Part shown: piece after piece, positions 1-7,556 of the stretch
How the letters are laid out: each line of letters starts with the position of its first letter
How positions within the stretch are numbered: position 1 is the stretch's first letter
Source of the DNA: Gammaproteobacteria bacterium
GTDB taxonomy: Bacteria; Pseudomonadota; Gammaproteobacteria; Poriferisulfidales; GCA-002705445
NCBI GenBank assembly: GCA_018675635.1
Contig: JABGXU010000007.1
Location: 503,366 to 567,365, forward strand
Direction of reading: 5' to 3'
DNA: 64,000 nt
Translations under genes and position numbers: made by a program
Notes under the pieces: generated by a model
What the model was told of the DNA's origin: nothing
What the model saw: the letters and a program-made list of their open reading frames with translations, nothing else
Databases searched by the model: none

Positions 1-540
1 GCCAATCTTAGGCTTCTTTAATCCAAGAAGACTATAGATAACTTTAGTAATTTCGTACTCTATAAATGCCTCTTTACCAGGATCAAAAAATTTAATTATT
101 TCATAATTATCATATCTATTAGATGCCACCAAACCAAAAAAAATATTTTCTTCTTTTGTCTTTGAGGGCACACCTTGCAATCCAAATTTCATTGCATTAT
201 CTTCATCGTCTGAAAATGGCACTGGATCTATTACATTTAATGTAATTTTACCCTTAGAACGTAACTGATATTCTTCAAGCAATTCTTTTATGCGTTTTGC
301 ATATGTTCTTAAGTATGTATCTTCTTTAGTAAGGCTGTCTGAAAAGTAATAATTAAGTATAATTTGATCATCTATTTTGTTAACTATATTAAGAGTTCCA
401 TCTCCTAAGGTATATAATCTATTCTCCGTTAAATCAAAACGAAAACCTTTAAATAAATTATTTGTAAGCATTATAAATAGAACAAAAACTACTAGTAATA
501 GAAAAATTTGTGCTTTTGATTTATTTTTCTCTGATATCAA
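1..540 (-). CDS. GldG-family ABC transporter auxiliary protein (3' end cut by window)
   Basis: This is the N-terminal 180 residues of a protein that runs off the left edge of the window. I read one open frame from a TTG at 540, preceded by a GGTGG ribosome-binding sequence that lies inside the end of the permease gene. An in-frame GTG at 549 is an alternative start. A single hydrophobic segment (about residues 10-25, FLLLVVFVLFIML) is followed by FRFDLTENRLYTLGDGT. That Asp-Leu-Thr-x-x-x-x-Tyr-Thr-Leu stretch just after the membrane anchor is typical of the GldG/ABC_transp_aux family. The following soluble part contains INVIDP-like and EYEITK segments also seen in the family. It forms an operon with the permease (542-1276) and ATPase (1279-1998). 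Such three-gene units are ABC-2 type exporters of unknown substrate in non-gliding bacteria. Confidence 0.8.
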   Translation of the reverse strand, partial: MISEKNKSKAQIFLLLVVFVLFIMLTNNLFKGFRFDLTENRLYTLGDGTLNIVNKIDDQIILNYYFSDSLTKEDTYLRTYAKRIKELLEEYQLRSKGKITLNVIDPVPFSDDEDNAMKFGLQGVPSKTKEENIFFGLVASNRYDNYEIIKFFDPGKEAFIEYEITKVIYSLLGLKKPKIG

Positions 541-541
541 G

Positions 542-1276
542 CTAACCACCTTTTTTAATATTAACTAATTCAATGTTTATATAAAGCCAAAAACCAATAA
601 GAGCAGCGTAGTAAATAAAATCTCTTAAATCAATCACACCTTTACTTAACGATGAGAAATGAGATAAAAAACTTAATGAGGCTATAGCATCAACAGCTCC
701 TTGTGGGAGCCATGTATTAAAAAAATCTAAAACTAAATTTGTTCCACTTAATAAGAAAATAAAACACACGACCACTGAAATAATAAAAGCAATAACCTGA
801 TTTTGTGTAATTGATGACATGCATGAGCCAATAGCAAGAAATCCACCAGACATCAAAAGGCTCCCTAAATATCCAGATATTATAGCGCCATTATCTGGTT
901 CACCAAGATAATTAACAGTAATCCATATTGGAAATGTTAAAAGTAAAGCTAATGATATGAAAAACCAAGCAGCAAGATATTTACCTATAACCACTTCAGA
1001 TACTTTTACCGGAAGAGTTAATATTAATTCAATAGTTCCAGACTTTCTTTCTTCCGCCCACAATTTCATTGAAATTGCTGGTACTAAAAATAAATAAAGC
1101 CATGGATGAAAACTAAAGAAAGGTAATAAGTCAGCTTGGCCTCTTTCGTAAAAACCACCCATATAAAATGTTAATGATCCTGATAATAATAAAAAAATTA
1201 CTAAAAAAACATAAGCTATTGGTGTTGAGAAATAAGATAATAACTCCCTATTAAATATAATTATAATATTTTTCAT
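542..1276 (-). CDS. ABC-2 type transporter permease (Gld-type)
   Basis: Integral membrane subunit of an ABC exporter, 244 residues with about six hydrophobic segments. The N-terminus (NREL.SYFSTPIAYVFLVIF) and the EERKSGTIELILTLPV segment around residues 73-90 are characteristic of ABC-2 permeases of the GldF/NosY kind. Its ATG lies 2 bases from the ATPase gene stop, and its stop sits just before the gldG-like gene, so the three genes must be cotranscribed. Substrate is unknown. GldF in gliding Bacteroidetes is the named relative, but nothing here implies gliding. This role is inferred from family and neighbours. Confidence 0.85.
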   Translation of the reverse strand: MKNIIIIFNRELLSYFSTPIAYVFLVIFLLLSGSLTFYMGGFYERGQADLLPFFSFHPWLYLFLVPAISMKLWAEERKSGTIELILTLPVKVSEVVIGKYLAAWFFISLALLLTFPIWITVNYLGEPDNGAIISGYLGSLLMSGGFLAIGSCMSSITQNQVIAFIISVVVCFIFLLSGTNLVLDFFNTWLPQGAVDAIASLSFLSHFSSLSKGVIDLRDFIYYAALIGFWLYINIELVNIKKGG

Positions 1277-1278
1277 TT

Positions 1279-1998
1279 TTAACTCGAGCTCCTCATAGTA
1301 ATTTGTCTAAATATATTGTCCAAATTACCACTACCAGATTCCTTTAGTATTTTAGGGGTATCGTCAAATAAAAGTTTGCCCTTAGCTATTATTGCAGCTC
1401 TAGTGCATACAGCTTCAACTTCTTCAAGTATATGTGTAGAAATTATTATAGTTTTATCTTTTGAGATTTTTTTTATTAGTTCTCTAACGTCATATTTTTG
1501 ATTTGGATCTAAGCCGTCAGTAGGTTCATCCATAATTAATATTTCTGGATCATGTATGATTGCTTGCGCTATACCTACTCTTCTCTTAAATCCCTTTGAT
1601 AAATGCTCTATACGTTTATTTAAAACATCATGCAAAGATAAATTTTCAACAACCATAGAAATTGCTTCAGATAATTGATTTTTATGAATGCCTCTTATTT
1701 TTGCCACAAAGACTAAAAAATCATAAGTTGTCATTTCGCCATATTGAGGTGCTCCTTCGGGCAGATAACCAATATACTTTTTGACCTCTAAAGAATTATC
1801 TTTAATTGACAAATTTTTAATTTTGATTTTACCACTTGTGGGCTCAATAAAACCGGTAATCATTTTCATAGTAGTAGATTTTCCAGCACCGTTTGGCCCT
1901 AAAAAACCCAATACTTCGCCTTTGTTGATATCTAATGATAAATCTTCGACCACATTAGTATTATCATACTGTTTATATAAATGCCTTATCTCAATCAT
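1279..1998 (-). CDS. ABC transporter ATP-binding protein (GldA/CcmA-like)
   Basis: Cytoplasmic ATPase of the exporter, 239 residues. Walker A is GPNGAGKST (about residues 34-42), the ABC signature is LSKGFKRRVG, and Walker B is ILIMDEPTDGLDP. A switch histidine follows in STHILEEVE. Length and motifs fit a single-domain ABC-2 ATPase that drives the permease encoded directly downstream. It is the first gene of the minus-strand operon. About 50 bp separate it from the neighbouring hypothetical gene, room for a promoter but with no clear consensus seen. Confidence 0.9.
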   Translation of the reverse strand: MIEIRHLYKQYDNTNVVEDLSLDINKGEVLGFLGPNGAGKSTTMKMITGFIEPTSGKIKIKNLSIKDNSLEVKKYIGYLPEGAPQYGEMTTYDFLVFVAKIRGIHKNQLSEAISMVVENLSLHDVLNKRIEHLSKGFKRRVGIAQAIIHDPEILIMDEPTDGLDPNQKYDVRELIKKISKDKTIIISTHILEEVEAVCTRAAIIAKGKLLFDDTPKILKESGSGNLDNIFRQITMRSSS

Positions 1999-2050
1999 AC
2001 TATTAAAATGATATTCGTTAGGTTCTATTAAAGAAATAGAAAGTAATTAA

Positions 2051-2389
2051 TTATTGATTAATTGTTTTATTAACACCACTACGGAGAGCCTTATCTAAAA
2101 ACCAAAAAGCAGCACCTATTGGATTTAAGATTATTGCTGCGCCCATGTTAACAGTTTTTGAAGGTGTAACATCGTCAGGAGCTTTCACGACCTTATTAGC
2201 AGAATCTATACAATTATAATAAGTGTTAGGTATACCTATGCGTGGTAAATTTTTACTTTCAGCTGGACTCAAATGCTGGTGTTTGTTTAATTGTAAGCAA
2301 TCAACTGGATCAGTCTGAGATTCGATCTCTGTATCGAGAGCAAATATGCTTGATGATATAAAAATAACTCCTAGGATTAAATATTTCAT
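2051..2389 (-). CDS. small secreted hypothetical protein
   Basis: I do not recognise this family. The start is placed at the internal ATG at 2389 because the next residues (MKYLILGVIFISSSIFALD) form a clean signal peptide with cleavage likely after Ala. The longer reading from 2446 would add 19 polar residues before it. The mature part is about 95 residues, contains two Cys (VDCLQLN and YYNCID) that could form a disulfide in the periplasm, and ends with a moderately hydrophobic stretch (AAIILNPIGAAFWFLDKAL). Function is unknown. It lies alone between the ABC operon and the DUF6580-like gene. Confidence 0.6.
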   Translation of the reverse strand: MKYLILGVIFISSSIFALDTEIESQTDPVDCLQLNKHQHLSPAESKNLPRIGIPNTYYNCIDSANKVVKAPDDVTPSKTVNMGAAIILNPIGAAFWFLDKALRSGVNKTINQ

Positions 2390-2598
2390 ATAAAAATAAT
2401 ACTTACTTATATCTTTATTATCAAGAGTTAATTTGTATAAAAACACTTAAAATCAAGCAAATATAAGGATTTTAAGAGAAAATATCTGAGAATATAAGGT
2501 TATAAAATTAATACCGAAGATTTAAGTATGAATAAACTGTAAATTTAATAGTTAAAATCTAGCGCTAATTTTCTAATTTCAGTTTAATCAATTAAATA

Positions 2599-3186
2599 TT
2601 ATTTATAAATTAAATGTTCGCATTTAAAAAGATATATTTTTTTTTGTAAAAGATAATAACTAACAATAAATAAAGGTGTAAAAAATAAAGTACCCATTAT
2701 AGTTCCTTTGTAAAAAGGTATTGCTAATACGTAGCAATTAATTAATCCAGATAAATCATTAGTATATAAACTAGACGTTAGCCAAAACCCAAAATTTGTA
2801 ATAATAAAAAAAATAAAACTAGAAGAAACTCCTAAAATAAGAACATTTCTAAAATTAATTATTGTGTTATAAAAATTAGAGCTTAATAAAATAATTACTA
2901 CATAAGATAAATATTGCCAATAATAGCCTTCATAAAACCATATTATTTCTTTTGAGTCATTATAAAAGTAATTATTTAAAATAAAATCACTAACCCATAG
3001 TGATAATATTGGTAATATATATGCTAGGTTGCGATTTTTAAAATGCAAAGAACCAAATATTGCCAATGCAATCATCGGTGTAAAATTATAGATATGTGGT
3101 ATTACCCTTGAAAACGTTATAAATATAACAATCAAGGATACAAGAACTGTCTGAATATCTATCTTATTGATATTTTTTTCAAACAT
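2599..3186 (-). CDS. multi-pass membrane protein, DUF6580-like
   Basis: A 195-residue protein with five or six predicted membrane segments. Features I associate with the DUF6580 family are an early FSRVIPHIYNFTPMIALAIFG (Arg-x-x-Pro-His-x-x-Asn-x-x-Pro), a following LxxWVSDFxLN, and an internal NFGFWLTS segment. Family members are integral membrane proteins of unknown role, sometimes near vitamin or cobalt uptake genes. No riboswitch-like structure was seen upstream here. It is a monocistronic minus-strand gene upstream of the sulfur operon's last gene. Family assignment is from memory of motifs, so moderate confidence. Confidence 0.65.
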   Translation of the reverse strand: MFEKNINKIDIQTVLVSLIVIFITFSRVIPHIYNFTPMIALAIFGSLHFKNRNLAYILPILSLWVSDFILNNYFYNDSKEIIWFYEGYYWQYLSYVVIILLSSNFYNTIINFRNVLILGVSSSFIFFIITNFGFWLTSSLYTNDLSGLINCYVLAIPFYKGTIMGTLFFTPLFIVSYYLLQKKIYLFKCEHLIYK

Positions 3187-3218
3187 GTCTGTCTCTAAAA
3201 ATACTTAAGAAATAATAT

Positions 3219-3563
3219 CTATTTATTAAGCTCTTTACTAAAGTTTCCTAAAAGTTTCAAAGCGCCTTGAACATCTGGATCACCCATTACTTTTAGCATT
3301 CCACCTATTCCACCAGATGTTGTAGGAGATTTTTTATATGAATCATAAGCAACACTTAACGAATCAAGCATTTTTGCAAAATCTTTGCTTTCAGTCATTT
3401 CTAAAAGTTTCATAAAATTTTTATTTCTTGTGACTCTATCTGCAATAATCAAAAGCTCATTAATCATAAAACCTAATCTTGCAACTGTATCATCAGTAAG
3501 AGCATCCCCTGCGCCCTGCATAAATCTATCGACTTGTTCTTGTATAGTAATTTCGCTACTCAT
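3219..3563 (-). CDS. DUF1641 domain protein
   Basis: A small, mostly helical cytoplasmic protein (114 residues) without membrane segments. The central part (LGFMINELLIIADRVTRNKNFMKLL) and the Gly-rich end (GGIGGMLKVMGDPDVQGALKLL) match my knowledge of DUF1641. That family is repeatedly encoded beside sulfide:quinone oxidoreductases and formate dehydrogenases in bacteria and archaea. Here it is the last gene of a four-gene operon with DsrE, TusA and an SQR-like flavoprotein, 21 bp after the flavoprotein stop. It may bind or help dock the flavoprotein; that role is inference. Confidence 0.8.
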   Translation of the reverse strand: MSSEITIQEQVDRFMQGAGDALTDDTVARLGFMINELLIIADRVTRNKNFMKLLEMTESKDFAKMLDSLSVAYDSYKKSPTTSGGIGGMLKVMGDPDVQGALKLLGNFSKELNK

Positions 3564-3584
3564 AATTTTTTACCTTTATTATTG

Positions 3585-4712
3585 TTATATAATTCCTCTA
3601 GCACTTGCCCAATACATTCTGTTGTACGCTGTTTTAAACCAATGTAAACCAGATGTTGGTGCTTGAGGATTTGGCGGATTATCATAGTTAAACATAGCAT
3701 ATGTAGCTTTACCATCTCCTGCTTCAATGAAGCAAAAAACTTTACCATCATAATCTCGTACTGGCTCTCCTTGTTGCACTATAGCAGCTATATTTTCACC
3801 TAGTGCCTCTGCTTCAAAATGCGCTGTTGACCCAGCTTTACTTATTGGTAAATTAGTTGTGTCACCAAGAACATATACGTTTTCTCGTCCTTCCATGTTT
3901 AATTTTTTCTTATCCGTTGGTATAAAACCACCTTTACCAAGATCATTATCTTCTATTACCTGCATACCTTTGTGAGGTGGGACAGTAACCAATAAATCAA
4001 ATTCTGCGGAACTATCTTCTTCACTTAAAACTTTTCCAGGCACTACTTCTTTCATATTGAATAAAGTTTCATATGTAACGCCAAGTTTATCAAATTCAGG
4101 TGCTGCCCAGTTCGCGACTGGCTCTAAACTATGAACTCTTCCAATTGGATATGTGTAATGAAGATCTACTTTATCCCAAATTCCTCTCTTCTTGAAATAA
4201 TCTATTAAGAAAAAAGTTATTTCCAAAGGAGACATTGGGCATTTATGAGGAACACCTGTTGCTACAACAACTTTTCCACCTTCAAATTTTTGCAATGTTT
4301 TATACATATTCAAAGCATCTGCCTCAGTGTAAAACTGACATGAATGCTCAGCTAGACCCGGAATGCCTTCTGCGTGTCCTCTTGAGCCAGTTGCTATACA
4401 TAAAATATCATACGATATCTTTTTACCACTTTTTGTAGTTACAGAATTATTATCCATATCAAACTTTTCAACTGGATCAACATGAAAATCAATTGATGAC
4501 TCCAGTAAACTTTTTTGATCTCTATACAATTCGCTCGTAGACATTTTTCCAACTGCAACATAAAGCAAGCCTGGTTGGTACATATGTTTATCCGAAGCAG
4601 ACAACATTGTAATTTTTGCAGAGCCTTGCTCTAACTCTCCGGACAATCTTCTAGCAAGATTATTTGCTAAAATTGTGCCGCCCATTCCTCCACCAACTAC
4701 TAATATATGCAT
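3585..4712 (-). CDS. SQR-like FAD-dependent oxidoreductase
   Basis: A flavoprotein of 375 residues in the disulfide oxidoreductase fold. It has an N-terminal FAD-binding GGGMGG (residues 7-12), a second ATGSRG motif (107-112) and the C-terminal VLGDTTNLPISKAGS (about 281-295) of the sulfide:quinone oxidoreductase/FCSD family. Candidate redox Cys are C105, C125, C158 (VPHKCPMSP) and C327 (VFCFIE). C158 and C327 sit where SQR catalytic cysteines are expected. The usual reaction is sulfide oxidation to sulfur or polysulfide with electrons to quinone at the membrane face. The operon context (DsrE, TusA, DUF1641) supports a sulfane-sulfur role. The exact SQR type, or another persulfide oxidoreductase, cannot be settled here. 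Confidence 0.8.
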   Translation of the reverse strand: MHILVVGGGMGGTILANNLARRLSGELEQGSAKITMLSASDKHMYQPGLLYVAVGKMSTSELYRDQKSLLESSIDFHVDPVEKFDMDNNSVTTKSGKKISYDILCIATGSRGHAEGIPGLAEHSCQFYTEADALNMYKTLQKFEGGKVVVATGVPHKCPMSPLEITFFLIDYFKKRGIWDKVDLHYTYPIGRVHSLEPVANWAAPEFDKLGVTYETLFNMKEVVPGKVLSEEDSSAEFDLLVTVPPHKGMQVIEDNDLGKGGFIPTDKKKLNMEGRENVYVLGDTTNLPISKAGSTAHFEAEALGENIAAIVQQGEPVRDYDGKVFCFIEAGDGKATYAMFNYDNPPNPQAPTSGLHWFKTAYNRMYWASARGII

Positions 4713-4736
4713 CGCACTCCTCCTATCTTTTATTTT

Positions 4737-4967
4737 TTATTTTATTTTTTTAACAATTATATGTAATACTTCATCTTCTTTAAAACTATCTACTATTTCA
4801 TGACCAACTTTATTAATCCACTCTGGGATATCTGCCGCAGATCCTTCGTCTGTAGATAATAATTCTAACTCTTCTCCTACTTCAGCCATTTTCATATTAG
4901 AAATTAATTCCATTAATGGTCCTGGACAAAACGTATTTTTTGCATCAACTAAAATTCTTTCTGACAT
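4737..4967 (-). CDS. TusA-family sulfur carrier
   Basis: A 76-residue protein of the TusA (SirA/YeeD) family. The active Cys is C14 within NTFCPGPLMEL, the family's C-P-x-P signature. TusA proteins carry sulfur as a persulfide between enzymes, either for tRNA thiolation or, in sulfur oxidisers, between DsrE-type proteins and oxidation enzymes. Location between DsrE-like and SQR-like genes favours the dissimilatory or detoxifying sulfur-transfer role over tRNA modification. The end of the protein (EVLHIIVKKIK) matches the family's final strand. Spacing to neighbours is 18 and 24 bp, so it is in the same transcript. Confidence 0.9.
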   Translation of the reverse strand: MSERILVDAKNTFCPGPLMELISNMKMAEVGEELELLSTDEGSAADIPEWINKVGHEIVDSFKEDEVLHIIVKKIK

Positions 4968-4985
4968 AATATTTCCTTTATATAA

Positions 4986-5375
4986 TTAAAAAGACCAAAC
5001 CTGTCCTTGATTAACATCACTGATAAATTTTGTTAAACCCATAGGCTCCCCTACGTAGTCAAATAAATCTTCAGACTTAATTTCTAGCATATCCATAGCC
5101 ATAGAACATGGGTATATTTTTGCATCGCCCAGTTCAACAGCTTGTTCAAATAACTCAAGAAATGGGGGAACATTTTTTTGTTGCATTGTTTTTCCCATAT
5201 TTCCTTCAACTGGAGCTTTGTGATTATTTCCTTTAACAAAATATTTGAGGGAATTCATAGAAAGAAATACACATACATCATTTCCACTAACTGCTCCAAC
5301 CGATGCAACCATAGCTGCCATCTGTATTTGTTCCATATTTTCAGTTGTTAACATTACATTTATTTTTTCAGACAT
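4986..5375 (-). CDS. DsrE-family sulfurtransferase-like protein
   Basis: A 129-residue cytoplasmic protein of the DsrE/DsrF/peroxiredoxin-like family. Cys at residues 35 (NDVCVFLSM) and 90 ([11 protein letters not shown]) are present. The latter sits where DsrE-type proteins keep their sulfur-binding Cys, at the end of a strand before MDM. The start is the ATG at 5375. This is the first gene of the sulfur operon (DsrE, TusA, SQR-like, DUF1641). Together they probably pass sulfane sulfur between protein thiols. No dsrAB, sox or soe genes are visible in the window, so the end acceptor is unknown. Confidence 0.85.
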   Translation of the reverse strand: MSEKINVMLTTENMEQIQMAAMVASVGAVSGNDVCVFLSMNSLKYFVKGNNHKAPVEGNMGKTMQQKNVPPFLELFEQAVELGDAKIYPCSMAMDMLEIKSEDLFDYVGEPMGLTKFISDVNQGQVWSF

Positions 5376-5581
5376 TTTACTTCCTTATAATTTGATTATA
5401 AACCTATGTAATACTATATGTTATTAATAAATTTATAATGCTGATTTAAATATCAATTTAGCAAATTTTTATAAAATTACAAACTATTACTATTAATACA
5501 AAATTTATACTAATAAATTATATTAAATTATGCTTATAAAGCACTGATTTATATAAATAACTAAGTTACTATTAATTACGT

Positions 5582-5669
5582 TGGTGCCCAGAGCCGGAGT
5601 CGAACCGGCACGGTATTTCTACCGAGGGATTTTAAGTCCCTTGCGTCTACCAATTTCGCCACCTGGGCA
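5582..5669 (-). tRNA. tRNA-Leu(UAA)
   Basis: The reverse complement folds as a class II tRNA. The acceptor TGCCCAG pairs with CTGGGCA followed by an encoded CCA. The anticodon stem is GGGAC/ATCCC with anticodon TAA, there is a long variable arm (CTCGGTAGAAATACCG) and the T-loop is GGTTCGACTCC. Length is 88 nt including CCA. In E. coli leuZ, the same UAA isoacceptor, directly follows glyW-cysT. Here it is about 1.2 kb away from the tRNA-Cys and tRNA-Gly genes. Confidence 0.95.
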
Positions 5670-5680
5670 GACAAGCCGAT

Positions 5681-5686
5681 ATTATA
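5681..5686 (-). promoter_or_regulatory. candidate -10 box for tRNA-Leu
   Basis: The minus strand reads TATAAT about 11 nt upstream of the mature tRNA 5' end, a normal position for a tRNA promoter. A good -35 hexamer at 16-18 nt is not visible, so this is only a candidate. Confidence 0.4.
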
Positions 5687-5891
5687 AACATTTTCACAAA
5701 CTAGTATATATGTAAAAGTAATATCTCTATGTTATAAGTTCATAAGTAGAAATTACTTTCTAAATAAGTAAATGATTATATAGCTTAATGAAGATGAGAA
5801 AGGTTTAATCGTGATATATATTACGCAGATAAAATACATACTTACTATTCTTTGTAGTGCTTGTTTTATTAGATTTAGATATAATTAAATA

Positions 5892-6248
5892 ATGATTGAT
5901 ATAATAATTAGTTTAATTCTTTACACACTATTTGGTTTAATAGGTATTTTATTATTTAAAAGAATTAATTTTACAAAAAATATATTCAATAAAAAACAAA
6001 GTGCTATTTATTTAAGTATTTATTATATAGTATTTGGGTTTTTTTTAGGACAACTTGAAGATGGAAATCCTGATATACGATATCAGATAGGGTTTGGATT
6101 AGGACATTATTTTGTATGTTTTATTGGTGCTGTTATTGGAACATTTTTAGGAATGGGATTTAAGTTTTCTTTTAATAAGGAATTATTTTATTATGCTTTG
6201 CATGGGTCAATAATATGCGGGTCAATATTATTTATATTTGCAATTTAA
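5892..6248 (+). CDS. small multi-pass membrane protein, unknown
   Basis: I do not recognise this protein. It has 118 residues, with about four hydrophobic segments (residues 4-22, 36-54, 70-92 and 100-118) and a polar loop QLEDGNPDIRYQ between the second and third. It is preceded by a 220-bp AT-rich spacer with no other gene and stands alone on the plus strand between tRNA-Leu and the convergent ppa. It sits in the block that separates tRNA-Leu from tRNA-Cys, so it may be an insertion relative to the ancestral order. Confidence 0.55.
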   Translation: MIDIIISLILYTLFGLIGILLFKRINFTKNIFNKKQSAIYLSIYYIVFGFFLGQLEDGNPDIRYQIGFGLGHYFVCFIGAVIGTFLGMGFKFSFNKELFYYALHGSIICGSILFIFAI

Positions 6249-6284
6249 TGAATTTTAGCACTAGATAAATTTAAAATCTTAAAA

Positions 6285-6803
6285 TTATTTTTTATAATTT
6301 CCATGAGATTCTATAATTAATTTTTTAGTATCTTCAACATCATACCAAGTGTCTATATCTACATATTTGTTCTCTAGATCTTTATAAACTCTAAAGAAAT
6401 GCTCAATCTCAAGTAAAATATGTTTTCTCATATCTGCAAGCTTACGTCTTTCGTTAAATCTTGGGTCATCTACTGGGACAGCTAATATTTTTTCGTCCTG
6501 ACCCTTATCATCAGTCATTTTCAAATATCCAACAGGTCTTGCATTTAAAACAGTTCCAGTAATTACAGGTTCGCCAGTTAAAACAATAACGTCTAATGGG
6601 TCACTATCACCGCCCAATGTTTGGGGAATAAAACCATAACATCCTGGATAATGAACTGAGCTAAACAAAACTCTATCTAACTGAAAAATATCGTATTCAG
6701 AATTATATTCATATTTATTATTACTTCCTTGTGGAACTTCAATAATTACATTAAATTCATCTGGTAATTTTTCCCCTATTGGGTAGTTATATAAATTTCT
6801 CAT
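6285..6803 (-). CDS. ppa: inorganic pyrophosphatase
   Basis: Family I soluble pyrophosphatase, 172 residues, hydrolysing PPi to two phosphates and so pulling biosynthetic reactions forward. The signature DSDPLDVIV (around residues 65-73) carries metal-binding Asp residues. Upstream are IEVPQGSNNKYEY (substrate-binding Lys/Glu) and YPGCYGFIPQT. Further ligands lie in VDDPR. Length matches bacterial hexameric enzymes (about 175). It is transcribed alone on the minus strand, just downstream of the tRNA-Cys 3' end. Confidence 0.95.
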   Translation of the reverse strand: MRNLYNYPIGEKLPDEFNVIIEVPQGSNNKYEYNSEYDIFQLDRVLFSSVHYPGCYGFIPQTLGGDSDPLDVIVLTGEPVITGTVLNARPVGYLKMTDDKGQDEKILAVPVDDPRFNERRKLADMRKHILLEIEHFFRVYKDLENKYVDIDTWYDVEDTKKLIIESHGNYKK

Positions 6804-6824
6804 AATTTTAATTCCTTATTCTAT

Positions 6825-6850
6825 TAATGGAGGCTGATAATGGAGGCTGA
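6825..6850. repeat. 13-bp tandem duplication at tRNA-Cys 3' end
   Basis: TAATGGAGGCTGA occurs twice head to tail (6825-6837 and 6838-6850). The second copy contains the CCA end and part of the acceptor strand of tRNA-Cys, so the first copy is a duplicated scrap of the tRNA 3' end. It may be slippage, or the footprint of an element that once used this tRNA as attachment site. Confidence 0.6.
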
Positions 6851-6914
6851 GGTCGGAATTGAACCGGCGTAAACGGTTTTGCAGACCGCAGCATAACCAC
6901 TCTGCCACTCAGCC
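6841..6914 (-). tRNA. tRNA-Cys(GCA)
   Basis: On the minus strand the acceptor GGCTGAG pairs with CTCAGCC followed by T and an encoded CCA. The D-arm is intact, the anticodon loop is TCTGCAAAA with GCA, and the T-loop is GGTTCAATTCC. Length is 74 nt. It follows tRNA-Gly by 10 bp, as in the E. coli glyW-cysT pair downstream of pgsA. Confidence 0.95.
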
Positions 6915-6924
6915 ACTATCAAAA

Positions 6925-7000
6925 TGGAGCGGGAAACGAGGTTCGAACTCGCTACCTCAACCTTGGCAAGGTTGCGCTCTACCAGATGAGCTATTCCCGC
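6925..7000 (-). tRNA. tRNA-Gly(GCC)
   Basis: The minus strand gives acceptor GCGGGAA/TTCCCGC, D-arm AGCTCATCTGGTAGAGC, anticodon loop CTTGCCA (GCC) and T-arm CGAGTTCGAACCTCG, ending TCCA. Length is 76 nt. It lies 8 bp after the pgsA stop and is probably cotranscribed with pgsA and tRNA-Cys. Confidence 0.95.
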
Positions 7001-7008
7001 ATATATTT

Positions 7009-7548
7009 CTATGACCTAGAAACATTTCTTAGATATATTATCATAGAAATTAATGATAAAAAGGCTGCAATATAAATTCCATATAAGCCAATTACATTTA
7101 GGTCAATTTTAAAGATTGGCTCACCAAAAAGCAAAAAACCGATAGATATCATTTGAAAAGATGTCTTTATTTTACCTACATTATTTACTTGCGCTTGATC
7201 TTTAATATTTTCTAGTGCAGCCCATTCTCTAAGGGCAGATATTAACACCTCTCTAAGAACAATTATACAAATTGGTATAAAAAAAATTAAATTATTATTA
7301 TCAAATAATATTAATAATAAAGAAGTAATTACTAATAGCTTATCAGCAACGGGGTCAAGAAATTTACCCAATTTAGTAACTTGATTCATTTTTCTAGCGA
7401 CGTTGCCATCTAAATAATCAGTAATAGCTGCTATGGAAAATATTAATGTTACATAATAATTTACATACTCGAAGTCCAAAAAAAATATTATTACCATTAA
7501 GGGAATTAAGGTAATTCTTAAGTATGTAATTAAATTTGCGTGTGTCAT
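7009..7548 (-). CDS. pgsA: CDP-diacylglycerol--glycerol-3-phosphate 3-phosphatidyltransferase
   Basis: Inner-membrane enzyme that makes phosphatidylglycerophosphate, the committed step to phosphatidylglycerol and cardiolipin. It has 179 residues and several membrane helices. The CDP-alcohol phosphotransferase motif is complete in DYLDGNVARKMNQVTKLGKF followed by LDPVADK (about residues 43-69), giving D-G-x2-A-R-x8-G-x3-D-x3-D. It follows uvrC by 8 bp, and tRNA-Gly follows it, the same order as E. coli uvrC-pgsA-glyW. A second family member is at 36888-37445; this one is the better pgsA by context. Confidence 0.9.
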   Translation of the reverse strand: MTHANLITYLRITLIPLMVIIFFLDFEYVNYYVTLIFSIAAITDYLDGNVARKMNQVTKLGKFLDPVADKLLVITSLLLILFDNNNLIFFIPICIIVLREVLISALREWAALENIKDQAQVNNVGKIKTSFQMISIGFLLFGEPIFKIDLNVIGLYGIYIAAFLSLISMIIYLRNVSRS

Positions 7549-7556
7549 AATTTTTT

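Noticed and set aside
5376..5581. AT-rich spacer between the sulfur operon and tRNA-Leu
   Set aside because: Examined for small genes, RNAs and terminators; nothing beyond AT-rich sequence could be supported.
7009..7548. Calling this the cardiolipin-type enzyme and 36888-37445 the true pgsA
   Set aside because: Both have the motif, but the uvrC-pgsA-tRNA-Gly order is the conserved pgsA context.
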